Below, piece after piece: positions 10,696 through 21,122 of a DNA stretch of 36,798 nucleotides. The stretch comes from Didymodactylos carnosus (lineage: Eukaryota; Rotifera; Eurotatoria; Philodinida; Philodinidae). The notes below the pieces were generated by a model. It saw only the letters and a list, made by a program, of their open reading frames with translations. It did no database searches and was not told where the DNA came from. The position numbers and the translations under genes were made by a program. Location: assembly GCA_905250885.1 (NCBI GenBank), contig CAJNOQ010001042.1:1-36798 (forward strand). The letters run 5' to 3'. Position 1 is the first letter of the stretch. Each line of letters begins with the position of its first letter.

Positions 10696-11218
10696 GTGAA
10701 GTCAAAATTCTCTTTAAATTTTTATTTTTTCACTATTAAAACTTAAAATTTAGATATATCGTCTCATATGAAATCAAAGCTTGACTTCGAATACGTCAGG
10801 GAAAGAGCCTCAACAGTCACATTGGACGAGTATATTAAAACTTTGCTTGATAGTTAAAAGTGTTTCTAGAAATGATTTTGAATAGTCTTACTGACAAAAC
10901 ATTTAAAGGTGACACGTCTCCGACTGCTTTGACGCTACATCAAAGTTCTTCATTTGATTGGCTCAGCAAAAAATTTGTTCTCAAAATACGGCTTTAACGA
11001 GCTGGCCGCGATGTACCATTACTGAGTTGTACCCATTTTTTTTCATCTGAAATTTCATCTAAAATGACAAACTGTGTAGTGCTGTTGCAACTCAAGAGTA
11101 ACAGAAGAACTACAATAAAAGTCTAGCTATAGACTCACTGCATTTCTGCAGATTTCATTGTGTACGAAGGAATCTAGAACTAGAGGAAATAATTTAATCC
11201 ATTTTCAATCGTTTTTGT
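10696..11218. other. Non-coding stretch
   Basis: No gene, RNA or repeat recognised. Confidence 0.3.
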
Positions 11219-11226
11219 ATAAAAGC

Positions 11227-11357
11227 CAAGGGGGAAAAAGCATACTTCTGTACTTCTGGTACTTCTCCGTACGGAGAAGTACCAGAAGTACAGAAGTATG
11301 CTTTTTCCCCCTTACGGAGAAGTACCAGAAGTACAGAAGTATGCTTTTTCCCCCTTG
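11227..11357. mobile_element. Palindromic CAAGGGGGAA element with a duplicated half
   Basis: The element starts CAAGGGGGAAAAAGCATAC and ends with the reverse complement. The first 87 bp (11227-11313) form an essentially perfect hairpin centred on CTCCGTACGGAG. The right half is then repeated in tandem (11314-11357). The flanks ATAAAAGC (11219-11226) and ATAAAAAC (11358-11365) match at 7 of 8 positions, so an hAT-like 8-bp duplication is likely. It shares its CAAGGGGGAA end with the elements at 28480 and 33369, but its interior words are TACTTCTG instead of GGACTCC. Non-coding. Confidence 0.82.
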
Positions 11358-11365
11358 ATAAAAAC

Positions 11366-12484
11366 ACTAATAACTTAGGAAAAACAAATGATGTCTAGGA
11401 CGGACATTTTGTCAGGGCTGAACACGACGATTTTTTTCTGGAATTAGCTACACTCTTAGTTAGTCGGAAAATGTAGGGACAGATTACTAAGTTTTGAAGT
11501 TTTAAGCGACCTGGTTTCTCAAAGAAAACACCATATAGATTCTCATATACCTATTGTTTTATGTCTTACTAACGCCAAGTATGCGCTACGCTTTGAGACC
11601 ACTCGAAGAAGATGTTTTCAAATTACTGAATAATACGATCTTTATGTTTGTTAACCTGAACTCATAGTTTAGAGTATAAAGGATAGATCCGCATAAAGTT
11701 AACAATCGGCTCACTCACTTTTCGGCTAATAATGGTTCCACATAGAGGAAAAAACTACCAATATTCAATTCCAGACAAAATCGAATATATTTATTCACTA
11801 AAATTTCTGTACAATTCAGTCTCCAATGGACACCCTCAAAACGAGGCCTACATGAGGAGTAAACGCTGGATCCCACCGATTTTGAATAGCCCGAAGATTT
11901 TCTATTAGATGAGGTACATGTCACCATTTTATGACAAAACTTGATAATAGAGTTTCTGGAAAATCTGAGGGCCAGAAATTCAAGTATTTGCTTTTTGGTC
12001 AGAAATTTTTGCAAATCGTACAGCGTTATACAGTAAAAAATTCTGAACAAAATAAGCTATCTCTCCGCTCTCTATGATGCTTTTTCAATCGAATATTTTG
12101 GCTGTTATCCCGGAACATTTCGTGTTTTTGATCTTTTGTAAACCGATTCTACTTCAGTGAGTTCGTAGAGAATTTCCAGTCAAGATAAATTGACAGGATT
12201 TTAGTGAAAAAATGTATTTAATTTTCTCTCAAGCACATAACTTTCTTGGCTATTTCACCGAAGAAAGTCACGACTTGTGGACATTTCTTACTAATGCAAT
12301 ACGCAATTCTTTTGCCTCATGTGCTTGACCTTCGCGACTCGAGAAATTCATCCGGTTGAGTTCCTGAAGATCAAGTGCGTACTTTATTAGGACTGTATCA
12401 ATATTGCATAAGTACTTTTCCTTTCTTTTTCTATCTTAATATAATATGTGATGATATTAGTATATATCCTATTGTATTAGAAAT
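11366..12484. other. Non-coding stretch
   Basis: No supported gene. A 111-codon minus-strand frame at 11715-12050 has no recognisable motif, and I regard it as chance. Confidence 0.3.
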
Positions 12485-12488
12485 CTAG

Positions 12489-12640
12489 CAAATAAGGAGA
12501 TATCTCTTTCCACATAAGATATTCCACGTGCGGACGTATTTTCGTCTCAGCACCGTCAATAGAAAAGAAATAGAAAAGAAAGAGAACAGAAAGAGAACAG
12601 AAAGATACGCATGTGTGAAAAGAGATATCCCCCTTATTTG
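12489..12640. mobile_element. Small inverted-repeat element with CTAG flanks
   Basis: The left end CAAATAAGGAGATATCTCTT and the right end (reverse complement CAAATAAGGGGGATATCTCT) are inverted repeats of about 28 bases with a two-base length difference. Both sides are flanked by CTAG (12485-12488 and 12641-12644), which could be a 4-bp target duplication or part of the inverted repeat, since CTAG is its own complement. The interior includes AGAAAGAGAACAGAAAGAGA purine-rich repeats. It is about 152 bp and non-coding; the superfamily is not established. Confidence 0.65.
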
Positions 12641-12748
12641 CTAGTTCTCTATTCTTTCGTGTTGCTACCCAAGTTGTTTTTCGAACGTGACATATAGAAA
12701 CAGCTGAGTAGATGCGTATGTATACGCACGTGTATTTCTATATAATAA

Positions 12749-13079
12749 CCCTAGTGAATGTACTTGCGAGTTTGTACTTGTTTACTTTCAAATTTTCACG
12801 GATACTTGACAAGCACTTGACAAGTGTTTGCATAAAATACCATTTGATAAATGCCTAAAAGCACTTGTCAGGTACTTGATTTACTTGTTGAACCTCACAC
12901 AGATACTTGGGATTAATTGGGCAAGTGCTTGGCGACGAACTTGACAAGAAGATAAAGCAATTCAAGTACTTGATTTGCTTGGCAAATACTTAATTTACTT
13001 GCAAAAAAGCGCAAGAACGTTGGACAAAACTTGCCAGGGTACTTGACCAGGTATCTGCGTGCAAGTACATTCACTAGGG
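12749..13079. mobile_element. ACTTG-word element with 19-bp perfect terminal repeats
   Basis: The ends are perfect inverted repeats of 19 bases, CCCTAGTGAATGTACTTGC. The 331-bp interior consists almost wholly of the words TACTTG, CACTTGACAAG and their complements, separated by a few bases. No convincing flanking duplication is seen: AATAA on the left, AATGT on the right. The architecture (clean terminal repeats, word-filled interior) matches the hAT-type elements elsewhere in the window, so I infer a related non-autonomous element. Non-coding. Confidence 0.75.
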
Positions 13080-14400
13080 AATGTTTTTAAAAAAGAAAGA
13101 ATGACCTTTATATATGGACTAGAGGATTGGGTTCAACCATCCCGCCTCATTCATAGGATGATAAAATGATTCTAGCAACGAACTGGTCCTAGCGATAATG
13201 TCCATGGGTATACCGACTTGTCCAAACGCAACGCTGTTATATTTTTGACACACTTTTTCTCAATTATCTCGGAAAGTTTGAGAGCTAGAAAGTTCGTTCA
13301 AACGCCATTCGACGCAACTCATTATACTCTATGTATGCTATAAAAACGAAGTTTTTTGGTTGAAGTTTGGAGCTTCGAGAAAGGTTTTTTCATCGCGTAA
13401 CGTTGTTATATAAAAAGACCCTAATTCGGAGTGCTCTTGCTAAAGTTCTAATTTCCAGCGAAGTCGTTCTCCAGATGAAATGCCCCTAGAGCAAATTCTG
13501 TAGAGCATCGAACGAGCTTTTCAGCGGTAAAAATAATTTTCTTCTAACTATTTTTACTCGAGTAAAAAAAGCAAAAAACAAACGTAATGCTGTTACGTTT
13601 CCCGTAACACATTTTTTTGTCACACCATTTTGGGGCATTCGATGTTCTTCAAACAACTTCATACTTATAGCTTGAGTACTTCTAGCCTTCCTGAAGATAC
13701 TCCACTTGCAAACAAAGTTCCAAAAGGTGCCGCAGGCTTTTAAATCGAGTCGGGAGTTTAAACTTGCCAGCAACCCTTGTGCCTCGACTGAGAAATATTT
13801 ATCAAAACAAAACGAGCCATTTTGTAGAGAATTGAATTCTCTGTTCGACAGTATATTTTTAAAATTATTTTACGAAAATCTCTAGGTTAAAAAATTAAAA
13901 TTAAAGATTTCAAAAACTTTAAATTGAAATTTTTGAATTGAAAATTCAGCTTTTTTCCAAAATAAAGGTCGAATTCGTGATCAGCGGGAAAAACTGCGTC
14001 TGGTAATGGGTTCGTATCGATTTCCCGATGAAAAAAAAAACTTGATCAGCGAAGTGTCGTTTTACGTGGACAAGACGATACACTCTTTGAAAGTTCAAGC
14101 GTGAATGCTCGATGCTTCACATACAGCAAACGTAACTTTAATGGTAAAACTCACAAGTGAATGAACTAAAAGGCGTCAGTCTTTCTCACTTCTAATTTGA
14201 GATTTCAATATCGAATACGAATTGAGAAATACGGACAAGTGGGATTTAGGTTAACTAAGCAAGAAATGTTTGCGAAAAGAAAAATTCACAGCTTACCGAA
14301 AATCAGATAGTTCAGCATTGTGATAACTGACACTAGGAGTTGTTTATTTGCAGTAGAAGAACAACGGGCTTTCTCTGACTCTGTGTCAATAATGACTTTT
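13080..14400. other. Non-coding stretch with repeated short words
   Basis: I recognise no gene. The phrase AACG.AACG.TGTTATA recurs in variants near 13228, 13398 and 13588, and CATTCGACG/CATTCGATG occurs at about 13306 and 13637. This suggests an old repeat, but no ends could be set. Confidence 0.3.
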
Positions 14401-14660
14401 CCTTTTCAGATTGAGATTGTGGCATGATGGAAGCTCGTCTCGTTGACGAAAATATCAGAAATTGATTGCACCATGTCCTCGAAGAAAAGTCCGAGGAAAA
14501 CATGGTGCAATTAAGCGCACCAAGCTGAAAGCCTTCTACAAAGCCAGAGATGAATTAGGCATGAGTTTCTCCAGGTATGCACTTGTGGAAAAAAACGCCA
14601 CGAGAACGCAGCTCGAACCAGTTTTCCTCTTCAAAAAACAGTTTTAAAAACTGTGGTTTT
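14401..14660 (+). other. Weak coding-like patch with a 40-base hairpin
   Basis: After an acceptor-like CTTTTCAG (about 14409), short frames read in a protein-like way, one of them basic: ...PRRKVRGKHGAIKRTK... between about 14475 and 14574, ending at a possible GTATGC donor. The sequence TGCACCATGTCCTCG near 14468 pairs with CGAGGAAAACATGGTGCA near 14492, which can form a hairpin. No family is recognised and no neighbouring exon was found. Confidence 0.18.
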
Positions 14661-15392
14661 TATCGTTCCTATAATGCGGTAAAACTTGTGCAGAAAACGT
14701 GGCTCTGGGCGGTTTAGAAAGCGAAAACGGTTTAAAAGATACACTGTTTTTGGTGCGATTCTTTCTGGTCATGTGTTTGATGAAATAAATTTCAGTTCAG
14801 TTCAGTACTAGTCCAAAGCGGCTAATGTGACCGAAAACTCCATTTCAGGACGCATTTTCTGCTAACGAAAAAACCGTTTAGATCGCTTTTGTCGACGATT
14901 TTTCTATAGAAATTTCGTACATGGGTGGTGCTTGGTTCACTACTAGGTTGGAGGTAGCTAACTAGGTAAAAAGGCATATTTAGCTGAATCCATCAAGTGA
15001 ATAACTTCTTCGTTATGTAGTCGGTGAAGCTAGATTTTCTCCGCAGAGCATTTTTTCTTGAGTGCCAGAGTGTGCTAATGTTTAGAAAAAGCCAGTGCGA
15101 GAGACATCGCACGGATTTCTCTTAAACTATACCAAAAAGGTACAACCTATAAAAGAGATGTTAACTTTCTTTACAAACACAAAATATTAGCGTAATGTCT
15201 TCAAACTTTTTTTCTTTCTTCCTTTAAAAATGGGTCTGATGAATAACCTTTATCAACACAAATAGTATCATCTTTACGCAGAGAAAAAGCAGAAATTGTT
15301 TCTAATTTAATTACTGCGATGAAATGACGCTCAAATAGCAAAAGAAATGAATATTATCAATTAGCTATTTGTTTGCTGTTGATAAAAAAATA
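14661..15392. other. Non-coding stretch
   Basis: Nothing supported on either strand. The short direct repeat CAGTTCAGTTCAGTAC near 14797 is the only local structure noted. Confidence 0.3.
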
Positions 15393-15400
15393 ATCCAGAA

Positions 15401-15806
15401 TAGCGATGTGCACGGGTACCATTTTCGTACCCGTACCCGACCCGACCCGACCCGAGAACTGTGTACCCGTACCCGACCCGTAATCGACTTATACCTAAAA
15501 AAAATTCTCCTTTTTGTTTTCCAGCTAAAAACTTTTGTTTTTCGGCTGAACATGTCAAATTATCATTACGTTCTCAAGTAATTCTTTTTTAAACCTTAAT
15601 GTATGTTAGCTGGATTCCTGTATTTTTTCACTAAAATTTTGAGAGTTTTCCACTCGAACCTTCCGGTTTTCGGGTAAGTTAAAAAAAAATAGAACCCGTA
15701 CCCGTAACTGCTCTACCCGTACCCTACCCGCACCCGACAACTTCGTACCCGTACCCAACCTTCGGGTCGGGTCGGGTACGGGTACGGGTCGGGTTGCACA
15801 TCTCTA
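15401..15806. mobile_element. Non-autonomous hAT-type element, ACCCG words
   Basis: The left end TAGCGATGTGCA and the right end (reverse complement TAGAGATGTGCA) fit the hAT terminal pattern YARNG. A perfect 8-bp duplication ATCCAGAA flanks the 406-bp element (15393-15400 and 15807-15814). Both subterminal regions are arrays of ACCCG/TACCCG words: plus-oriented at 15425-15480, and in both orientations at 15690-15795. The middle (about 15485-15690) is AT-rich and non-coding. No transposase is present. The small open frames across the left end are a by-product of the repeat words. Confidence 0.9.
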
Positions 15807-15814
15807 ATCCAGAA

Positions 15815-16352
15815 TAAAGACTCAAATATCGTTTATTGCCTCAGGATCCATTCTTTTTTACTAGCTCAGTTATACATAAATACCCAAAATACAATTTGAA
15901 AAACTTACTAACGAACTCTTCCGAAAAACGAAAGATTTGATCATAACGGCACTGACTATGAGCAGCTTTCTTTTGAAATATGCTTCGTTGCTGAGAAAAT
16001 GGAAGTATTATATTTTGAAAAGTTGGAGTACATACCAAAATGTATCACGGTTAAATAAGGTAACTGTAGAAAAAACTAGTCATGCATGTCTGTCGAGTTT
16101 GGTTCTTTTGAAAAACATATGAATCAGGTATGATGTTGGTAATTTCATAAACCGTGAAATGTGACTTTATGACTCATAAAAACTGTGTTATTTTCCTTTT
16201 TTGATCTCTTAGGAAATATCACCATCCATCCAGTAAAACAGTCAACGACGGCCAGTATACTCAGTTTAGGACATTTTTTCTTTAAAAAACCGTACAAAAA
16301 AATTATCAGAATCACCGATACATACTAGAACACAAATGACTGCCGTATCCGA
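15815..16352. other. Non-coding stretch
   Basis: No supported gene or RNA. Open frames on both strands are below 70 codons, with no motif. Confidence 0.3.
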
Positions 16353-16735
16353 TTATTTTTCTCATTTTCATTACGTCTTTTTTGTAAAAATAACATAACA
16401 TTCTTGATCCTCGAACAAAGCAGAATCGAACAGTATATTCTGCGAATATAGCAAAAGAAAAAAACAATTAGTCATTCCGCCTATAAAAAGTTCCGAAATA
16501 ATTTCGCAAACCTATCTAGCGTTTTCTTTGAAAAGATAGAGCTGATTTTTGCACGTCATTAAAATCGCCCTAAACGAGCTTTAAAAGTACATATCACTTT
16601 CTTTTCCATCGTGCTTTGTCATAGAGAAAGTTCATATTTTTTAAATCAGGAGCGTAGAAATCGGAATTCTGTCGGTATTCTTAGTTTTAATCATCGGGAC
16701 TCAAGTTTGATGCAATAAAAATAGCATATTCGGAA
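16353..16735 (+). repeat. Mosaic repeat copy A
   Basis: The first part (16353 to about 16600) is an inverted copy of 18260-18510, with long shared blocks such as TCATTCCGCCTATAAAAAGT and AAAAATAACATAACATTCTT. The second part (about 16585-16735) is an inverted copy of 16908-17050, sharing GCTTTGTCATAGAGAAAGTT and GCGTAGAAATCGGAATTCTG. The change-over lies near the ACATATCACTTTC at about 16590. No coding capacity. Confidence 0.8.
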
Positions 16736-16904
16736 TCAGCAATCAAATTAAAGTGAATGATATAGATTTCGAAGCTTTTTCTTTATTTTCATTTTTTGGT
16801 TAAAATCTCAGCAATATTTCAACATAAAAATTCAAAAAAACTCAAAGTATTTGAATAGACTAACAAAGTACACCATGCGATTTAGTTTGCGGCGCTGATT
16901 CCGT

Positions 16905-17085
16905 ATATATTTTTATTGCATAAAACTTGAGTCCCGATAATTAAAACTAAGAATGCCGACAGAATTCCGATTTCTACGCTCCTGATTTAGCAAATATGAA
17001 CTTTCTCTATGACAAAGCACAATTGTAAAGAAAGTGATATGAGTCAATTGCAACTTTATTGTACAATTGGTGAAAAATAATGAAA
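16905..17085 (-). repeat. Mosaic repeat copy B
   Basis: An inverted copy of about 16585-16735 extends on its other side (17045-17080) into sequence shared with copy C near 18237-18275: CAATTGTACAATAAAGTTGC here against CAATTATACAATAAAGTTGC there. It therefore carries two of the three blocks that occur pairwise in copies A, B and C. Non-coding. Confidence 0.75.
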
Positions 17086-18230
17086 GTGACTTTGAACAAA
17101 ATTTGATTAGCACATCTTATTCTCCGTTGTTTTCCGAGTCTAGAACCCAAATTTTCCGACTACCACATGCGTAGCGACTGAGATAAACCTCAACAAACTT
17201 CGGCAGGTTCCGTTCTCTAGGTTTTAGGCTATAACGATCTCGAGGTTGCTATAAAAGCGGATATATCATACACCATACGATAGGTCTCGTAGAGAGCTAT
17301 CAATACATACCATATATAACTTAGTCTGACCTGCACAGCAAACGTTAGATCGTTAAAACCTTAATTTCGAATGTGTATCCAAAAATAAAACGCAAAGCTT
17401 GTAGCCTACAGGTGGTCAGCCACTTTGGAGAAACTCGGCATCGAAACTACGTAAATTTATGGATAAATAGGTTCAACAGAATATAAGGAGTCAAAATTAA
17501 TGTTATAACTTGATTTTTGACTAAAAGAACCGAAAAAACGTTTAGAGTAATCTCGATCTATATTTCGCAGTATATTGTAATTTTTTCCTACTTAGGTATA
17601 TTCTAGAGACTTGCAAATTGCACCACTTGTACAACTTTTGACACTCTTTCTTGTGGGTCAACGCTGTCGCAGTCAGGCAAATCCTTGTAAAACAGTGGAT
17701 GTCAAAAGCTGGAAAATCTAGATCCACAAAGCGAACTTAAAACTCTGTTTTCCGTTTTTTCGCCCGGTAAGAAAGACATATAACAAAGTATTTTTACTCA
17801 GTTAGATGCAGCCGCACCTGCTCTTTCTTATAAACACCTTACATTCCCAAAAAAACGTTTTCTCAAGTGCCCAGTTTTATTTTTATCTCGATCTACAAGT
17901 TGTCTGTAAAACAATTTTCGCCATAGACGAGCATACACAAAAAAACAAAACAAGCATGAAGGCACACAGTTTGATAGAGCATTAAATGCTCTACAAAAGG
18001 TACTATTTGCTTTTTGCTTTTCGTTCCTTCTTTTGTCAGAAAAACTTACTTTTCTCTCAATAACTCATCTAAAAAATACATTTTTTTTCGACTTTTGCTG
18101 GGTTTATCTCGATGAGTTGTTGAGATATCGAGTTTAGATTTTCTATGGTAGTGCAGCAAGCAAACAGCGATAAAACAAAAAACGAATTTCGAAATCCGTT
18201 TTCAGAAATCGGAGTAATTTTAAAAATACG
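17086..18230. other. Non-coding stretch
   Basis: No gene recognised. It lies between repeat copies B and C and may have been part of one older duplicated or inverted unit, but I found no further internal match. Confidence 0.3.
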
Positions 18231-18236
18231 ACAAAA

Positions 18237-18510
18237 ACTCAATTATACAATAAAGTTGCAAATGACTCATATATACTTTCAAAGCTCGTTTAAGGCGATT
18301 TTAATGACGTGCAAAAATCAGCTCTATCTTTTCAAAGAAAACGCTAGATAGGTTTGCGAAATTATTTCGGAACTTTTTATAGGCGGAATGACTAATTGTT
18401 TTTTTCTTTTGCTATATTCGCATAATATACCGTTTGATTCTGCTTTGTCCGAGGATCAAGAATGTTATGTTATTTTTACAAAAAAGACGTAATGAAAATG
18501 AGAAAAATCA
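18237..18510 (-). repeat. Mosaic repeat copy C
   Basis: Positions about 18260-18510 are the inverted partner of 16353-16600 with high identity. Positions 18237-18275 match the outer end of copy B. Arms A and C would form a stem of about 250 bp with about 1.65 kb between them. Confidence 0.8.
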
Positions 18511-19760
18511 GTTTTAAGACCGAACGACCAATAACGTATATGAAGCTTTATATTTTTCTTATTGATGCATCTTGTTTTGAAGACTCAAATTGTGTTGCTA
18601 GATAGAGTTAAGTATCAGACAATTTTTGACAAAGTTTGGAGGTAATATTGTAGTTTTTTTGACCAGCTATAGAAGTTTTAGTGAAGCGTATGAAAAATGA
18701 AAATTTGAAATATTGCTCGAAAAATCTTTTTTCTCGAACAACAACCATGTTCTTTTAATTCTTTTATCGCCAGTTTATAGTGTGTTTTCCACTCTACACA
18801 AGATCCGGTATAAACAATATCTTCACAATACTTCCTTACCGAGTTGGAAACTTTTTTTCATCTTGTGTTATAGTAAATGGTCAAATTTGTTAAAAAATTC
18901 GTTTTTGAGGAACGGTCTAAGTTTCAAATCAAAAACTATATATGGTTAGATGCGCAATAAAAGTCTCTATCGAACCTGCTATTCAACTTTTTGATAGTTT
19001 CAAATTTTTAAATCCGGCAGGATCCTTTCGATCTTTGTATAGGATATTATTTATCGAAAATTAGTCTCGATTTGAATAACTTCTGATCTGGACTTTCCAA
19101 AATGTCCTGGCTACGAAAAATGTATGTTATAATTCGTGAAATAAATCACACATCTCGGAATTAGTTCTGGCCTAACTCATATATGACACTGTTAATTTAG
19201 GTCACATTGTTTTCGCTTATCAGAGAAGGAAGACAATGTATGTCGCTTTTATCTTTTCATCGAGGCAGTTATTCTAGACTATATGCTCATTTTCTATTAG
19301 CCCAGTATAGAGAGCAATTGCCGCAATAATGAACCCGGGAGAACAATCTTAAATACACATTTTGTTAAATCTTTAAAGACTTGTGAAGTTTCGCACGAGA
19401 ACTTAAAGAACTTCTGCAGATTTATTAAATCTTCAAGATTCTAAATGTAAAGTAGTGCTGCAGATTTACCACAACTTTTGTATCTGATTCTGACTAGATA
19501 ATTAATTAGTTATTAATTAATTCGCAGAATCTTAACGGATTTTCGATATCTCTATAAAATCTTGAATAGTTTTTTGGCTTCGTTAGATATTATTTCATTT
19601 ATTTTTTGTCTCCTGTATTCTACAGCGCAAGCTCTGCATTCATCAGTACTGCAAAATTTACAGCTCTTACAGCATATTCACACAATACCGAACTTGTTCA
19701 GTGAAACATTTTTTACAGTACCACACTTTCTGCTAGACATGGGTAATAGATGTGAAATAA
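18511..19760. other. Non-coding stretch
   Basis: No gene recognised. A cluster of ATTAATTA words occurs near 19498-19521. Short open frames are AT-driven. Confidence 0.3.
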
Positions 19761-20082
19761 CATTTTATTAGTTTCTATACGGAACGAGAGAATATGTACT
19801 TTCCAAATTGAGACCACCTTTTAAATCTGATTAATAAAAAAGTGATCTCAATCATAAAGCCTCGATTGGCTTCTTATCTCTATATGCCACCGGTTCATGT
19901 AAATATTTTAGTGTTCGAATCGAATTTTCTTGACTTTTGCTTCAAATATGACTCGATAGAGTAGACATTGAGTTACATCCAAAAATATCAATTTTAATTT
20001 TTCTAGAATGGGTTTTATAGGAAAAAATGCTCAAAATTCAAAATTGTTTAACAATACTCAACATTCACTGAATTATTTAAGG
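19761..20082 (+). repeat. Dispersed direct repeat, copy 2
   Basis: Shorter copy of the repeat at 9471-9908 in the same orientation, with about 115 bp deleted relative to copy 1 near 19915. Shared landmarks include TAGAGTAGACATTGAGTTAC and TTCACTGAATTATTTAA. It ends next to a C-rich run (TATCCCCCCCCTCC) absent from copy 1. Confidence 0.75.
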
Positions 20083-20144
20083 GTATCCCCCCCCTCCACC
20101 CACTCTCTTTTTTGCAAAAAAATTATCATTTTGAGCTGAGCGTA

Positions 20145-20230
20145 GTCTAATGTAGAGGAAAGTCTGGACTATAAAATGAGACCACTTCCAGCTCTCTATG
20201 ACCTTCCTTGAACAAATTACGAAGCTTTTA
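20145..20230 (+). repeat. Copy of the AAAATGAGAC..AGCTCT motif
   Basis: AAAATGAGACCACTTCCAGC followed by TCTCTATGACCTTCCTTGAA closely resembles the inner repeat of the 3.75-4.78 kb foldback (AAAATGAGACATCTCC...CTCTACACGACCTTTCTT). It indicates that this repeat is dispersed beyond the foldback. Confidence 0.5.
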
Positions 20231-20490
20231 AGTTTTTCCTTCAAACCCTAGAAAATCTCAATTTTTATGTTCGTAAATTTTTCTCTCCTTTCTGCTTATA
20301 TTCAAACTTTTTTCTTATATATAGCATGATAGAAAAAAGTGTGCTCTTCAAAAATAGATGTTTTCCAGAATTTTCCGATGAGTTTTCTCAGAAATATAAG
20401 CATTGCCACAAATGCCCTGAACAACAGAACCGTGTGTACAATAAGTGTTTTTCTCACTATGCGTTTTTTTTTAATAGTCCCCTCAATTGG

Positions 20491-20790
20491 CACACATTAC
20501 GACCCTTCGAAAAAATGGTCCGATCGAGCTCAAAATTTTACCACAAATACTTCAGACTCTATCTCAGGTTCGGTTTTTTTTAAAGCGTTTTCGATTTCAA
20601 CTTTCGGCGTGAGAAGGTTTTCAAAGTAAAAAACCAGTTTTTTATATGGAATTTTCAGTATCTTCCGAATATCTCGACAAAGAAAGCATATTTTTCAAAA
20701 ATAAAAAAACAAACCTGAGATGGGATCTGAAGTATCTGTGATAAAATTTTGAGCTCGATCGGACCATTTTTTCGGGGAGTCGTAACGTGC
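20491..20790. repeat. Small foldback, arms about 90 bp
   Basis: The arm at 20491-20580 and its inverted copy at 20702-20790 share GGTCCGATCGAGCTCAAAAT and neighbouring blocks, with about 120 bp between them. The overlapping open frames here carry no motif and are best explained by the repeat. No clear flanking duplication. Confidence 0.7.
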
Positions 20791-20966
20791 TTTCAGCATG
20801 TCCAACTTTCTAAACTCTTTATCAAAATAGATAGATTCTCTTTTTCTTATTTGTTTGCACTTTGAGCCATTAAGTAAATCAACTAGCCATCATTCTAACG
20901 TTTCAAAACCTCTACCTTTTAGTTGTAGCAAAAACATTTCTCGTGTTACAATGCGCAGCGCCTGAT

Positions 20967-21114
20967 CAGTGGCGGATCCAGACGACGAGCGGTAGCTGGT
21001 GCTTTTTAATCCAAAAACTGTTTTTTCTCACCAAAACTCTCCTAAAATAATTTGTTTCTATGACGACAGCGCGTATCTCACACGTACCAGAGAATAATTC
21101 TGAATCCGCTACTG
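20967..21114. mobile_element. Short hAT element (CAGTGGCGGATCCAG ends)
   Basis: The left end CAGTGGCGGATCCAGA and the right end (reverse complement CAGTAGCGGATTCAGA) are the well-known type of hAT terminal repeat, matching at 14 of 16 positions. The flanking 8-bp duplication CGCCTGAT is perfect (20959-20966 and 21115-21122). Length is 148 bp with no coding capacity. Unlike its neighbours the interior is not word-repetitive. Confidence 0.92.
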
Positions 21115-21122
21115 CGCCTGAT

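Noticed and set aside
15361..15581. Overlapping open frames on both strands
   Set aside because: They cross the left end of the ACCCG-word hAT element, and their R/P/T/V-rich composition comes from the pentamer repeats.
15425..15795. Telomeric repeat tract
   Set aside because: ACCCG words look telomere-like, but they occur in both orientations inside terminal inverted repeats with a target duplication, so they belong to a transposon.
20302..20629. Three overlapping open frames
   Set aside because: They lie over the small foldback 20491-20790 and show no motif; an inverted repeat explains open frames in several phases.
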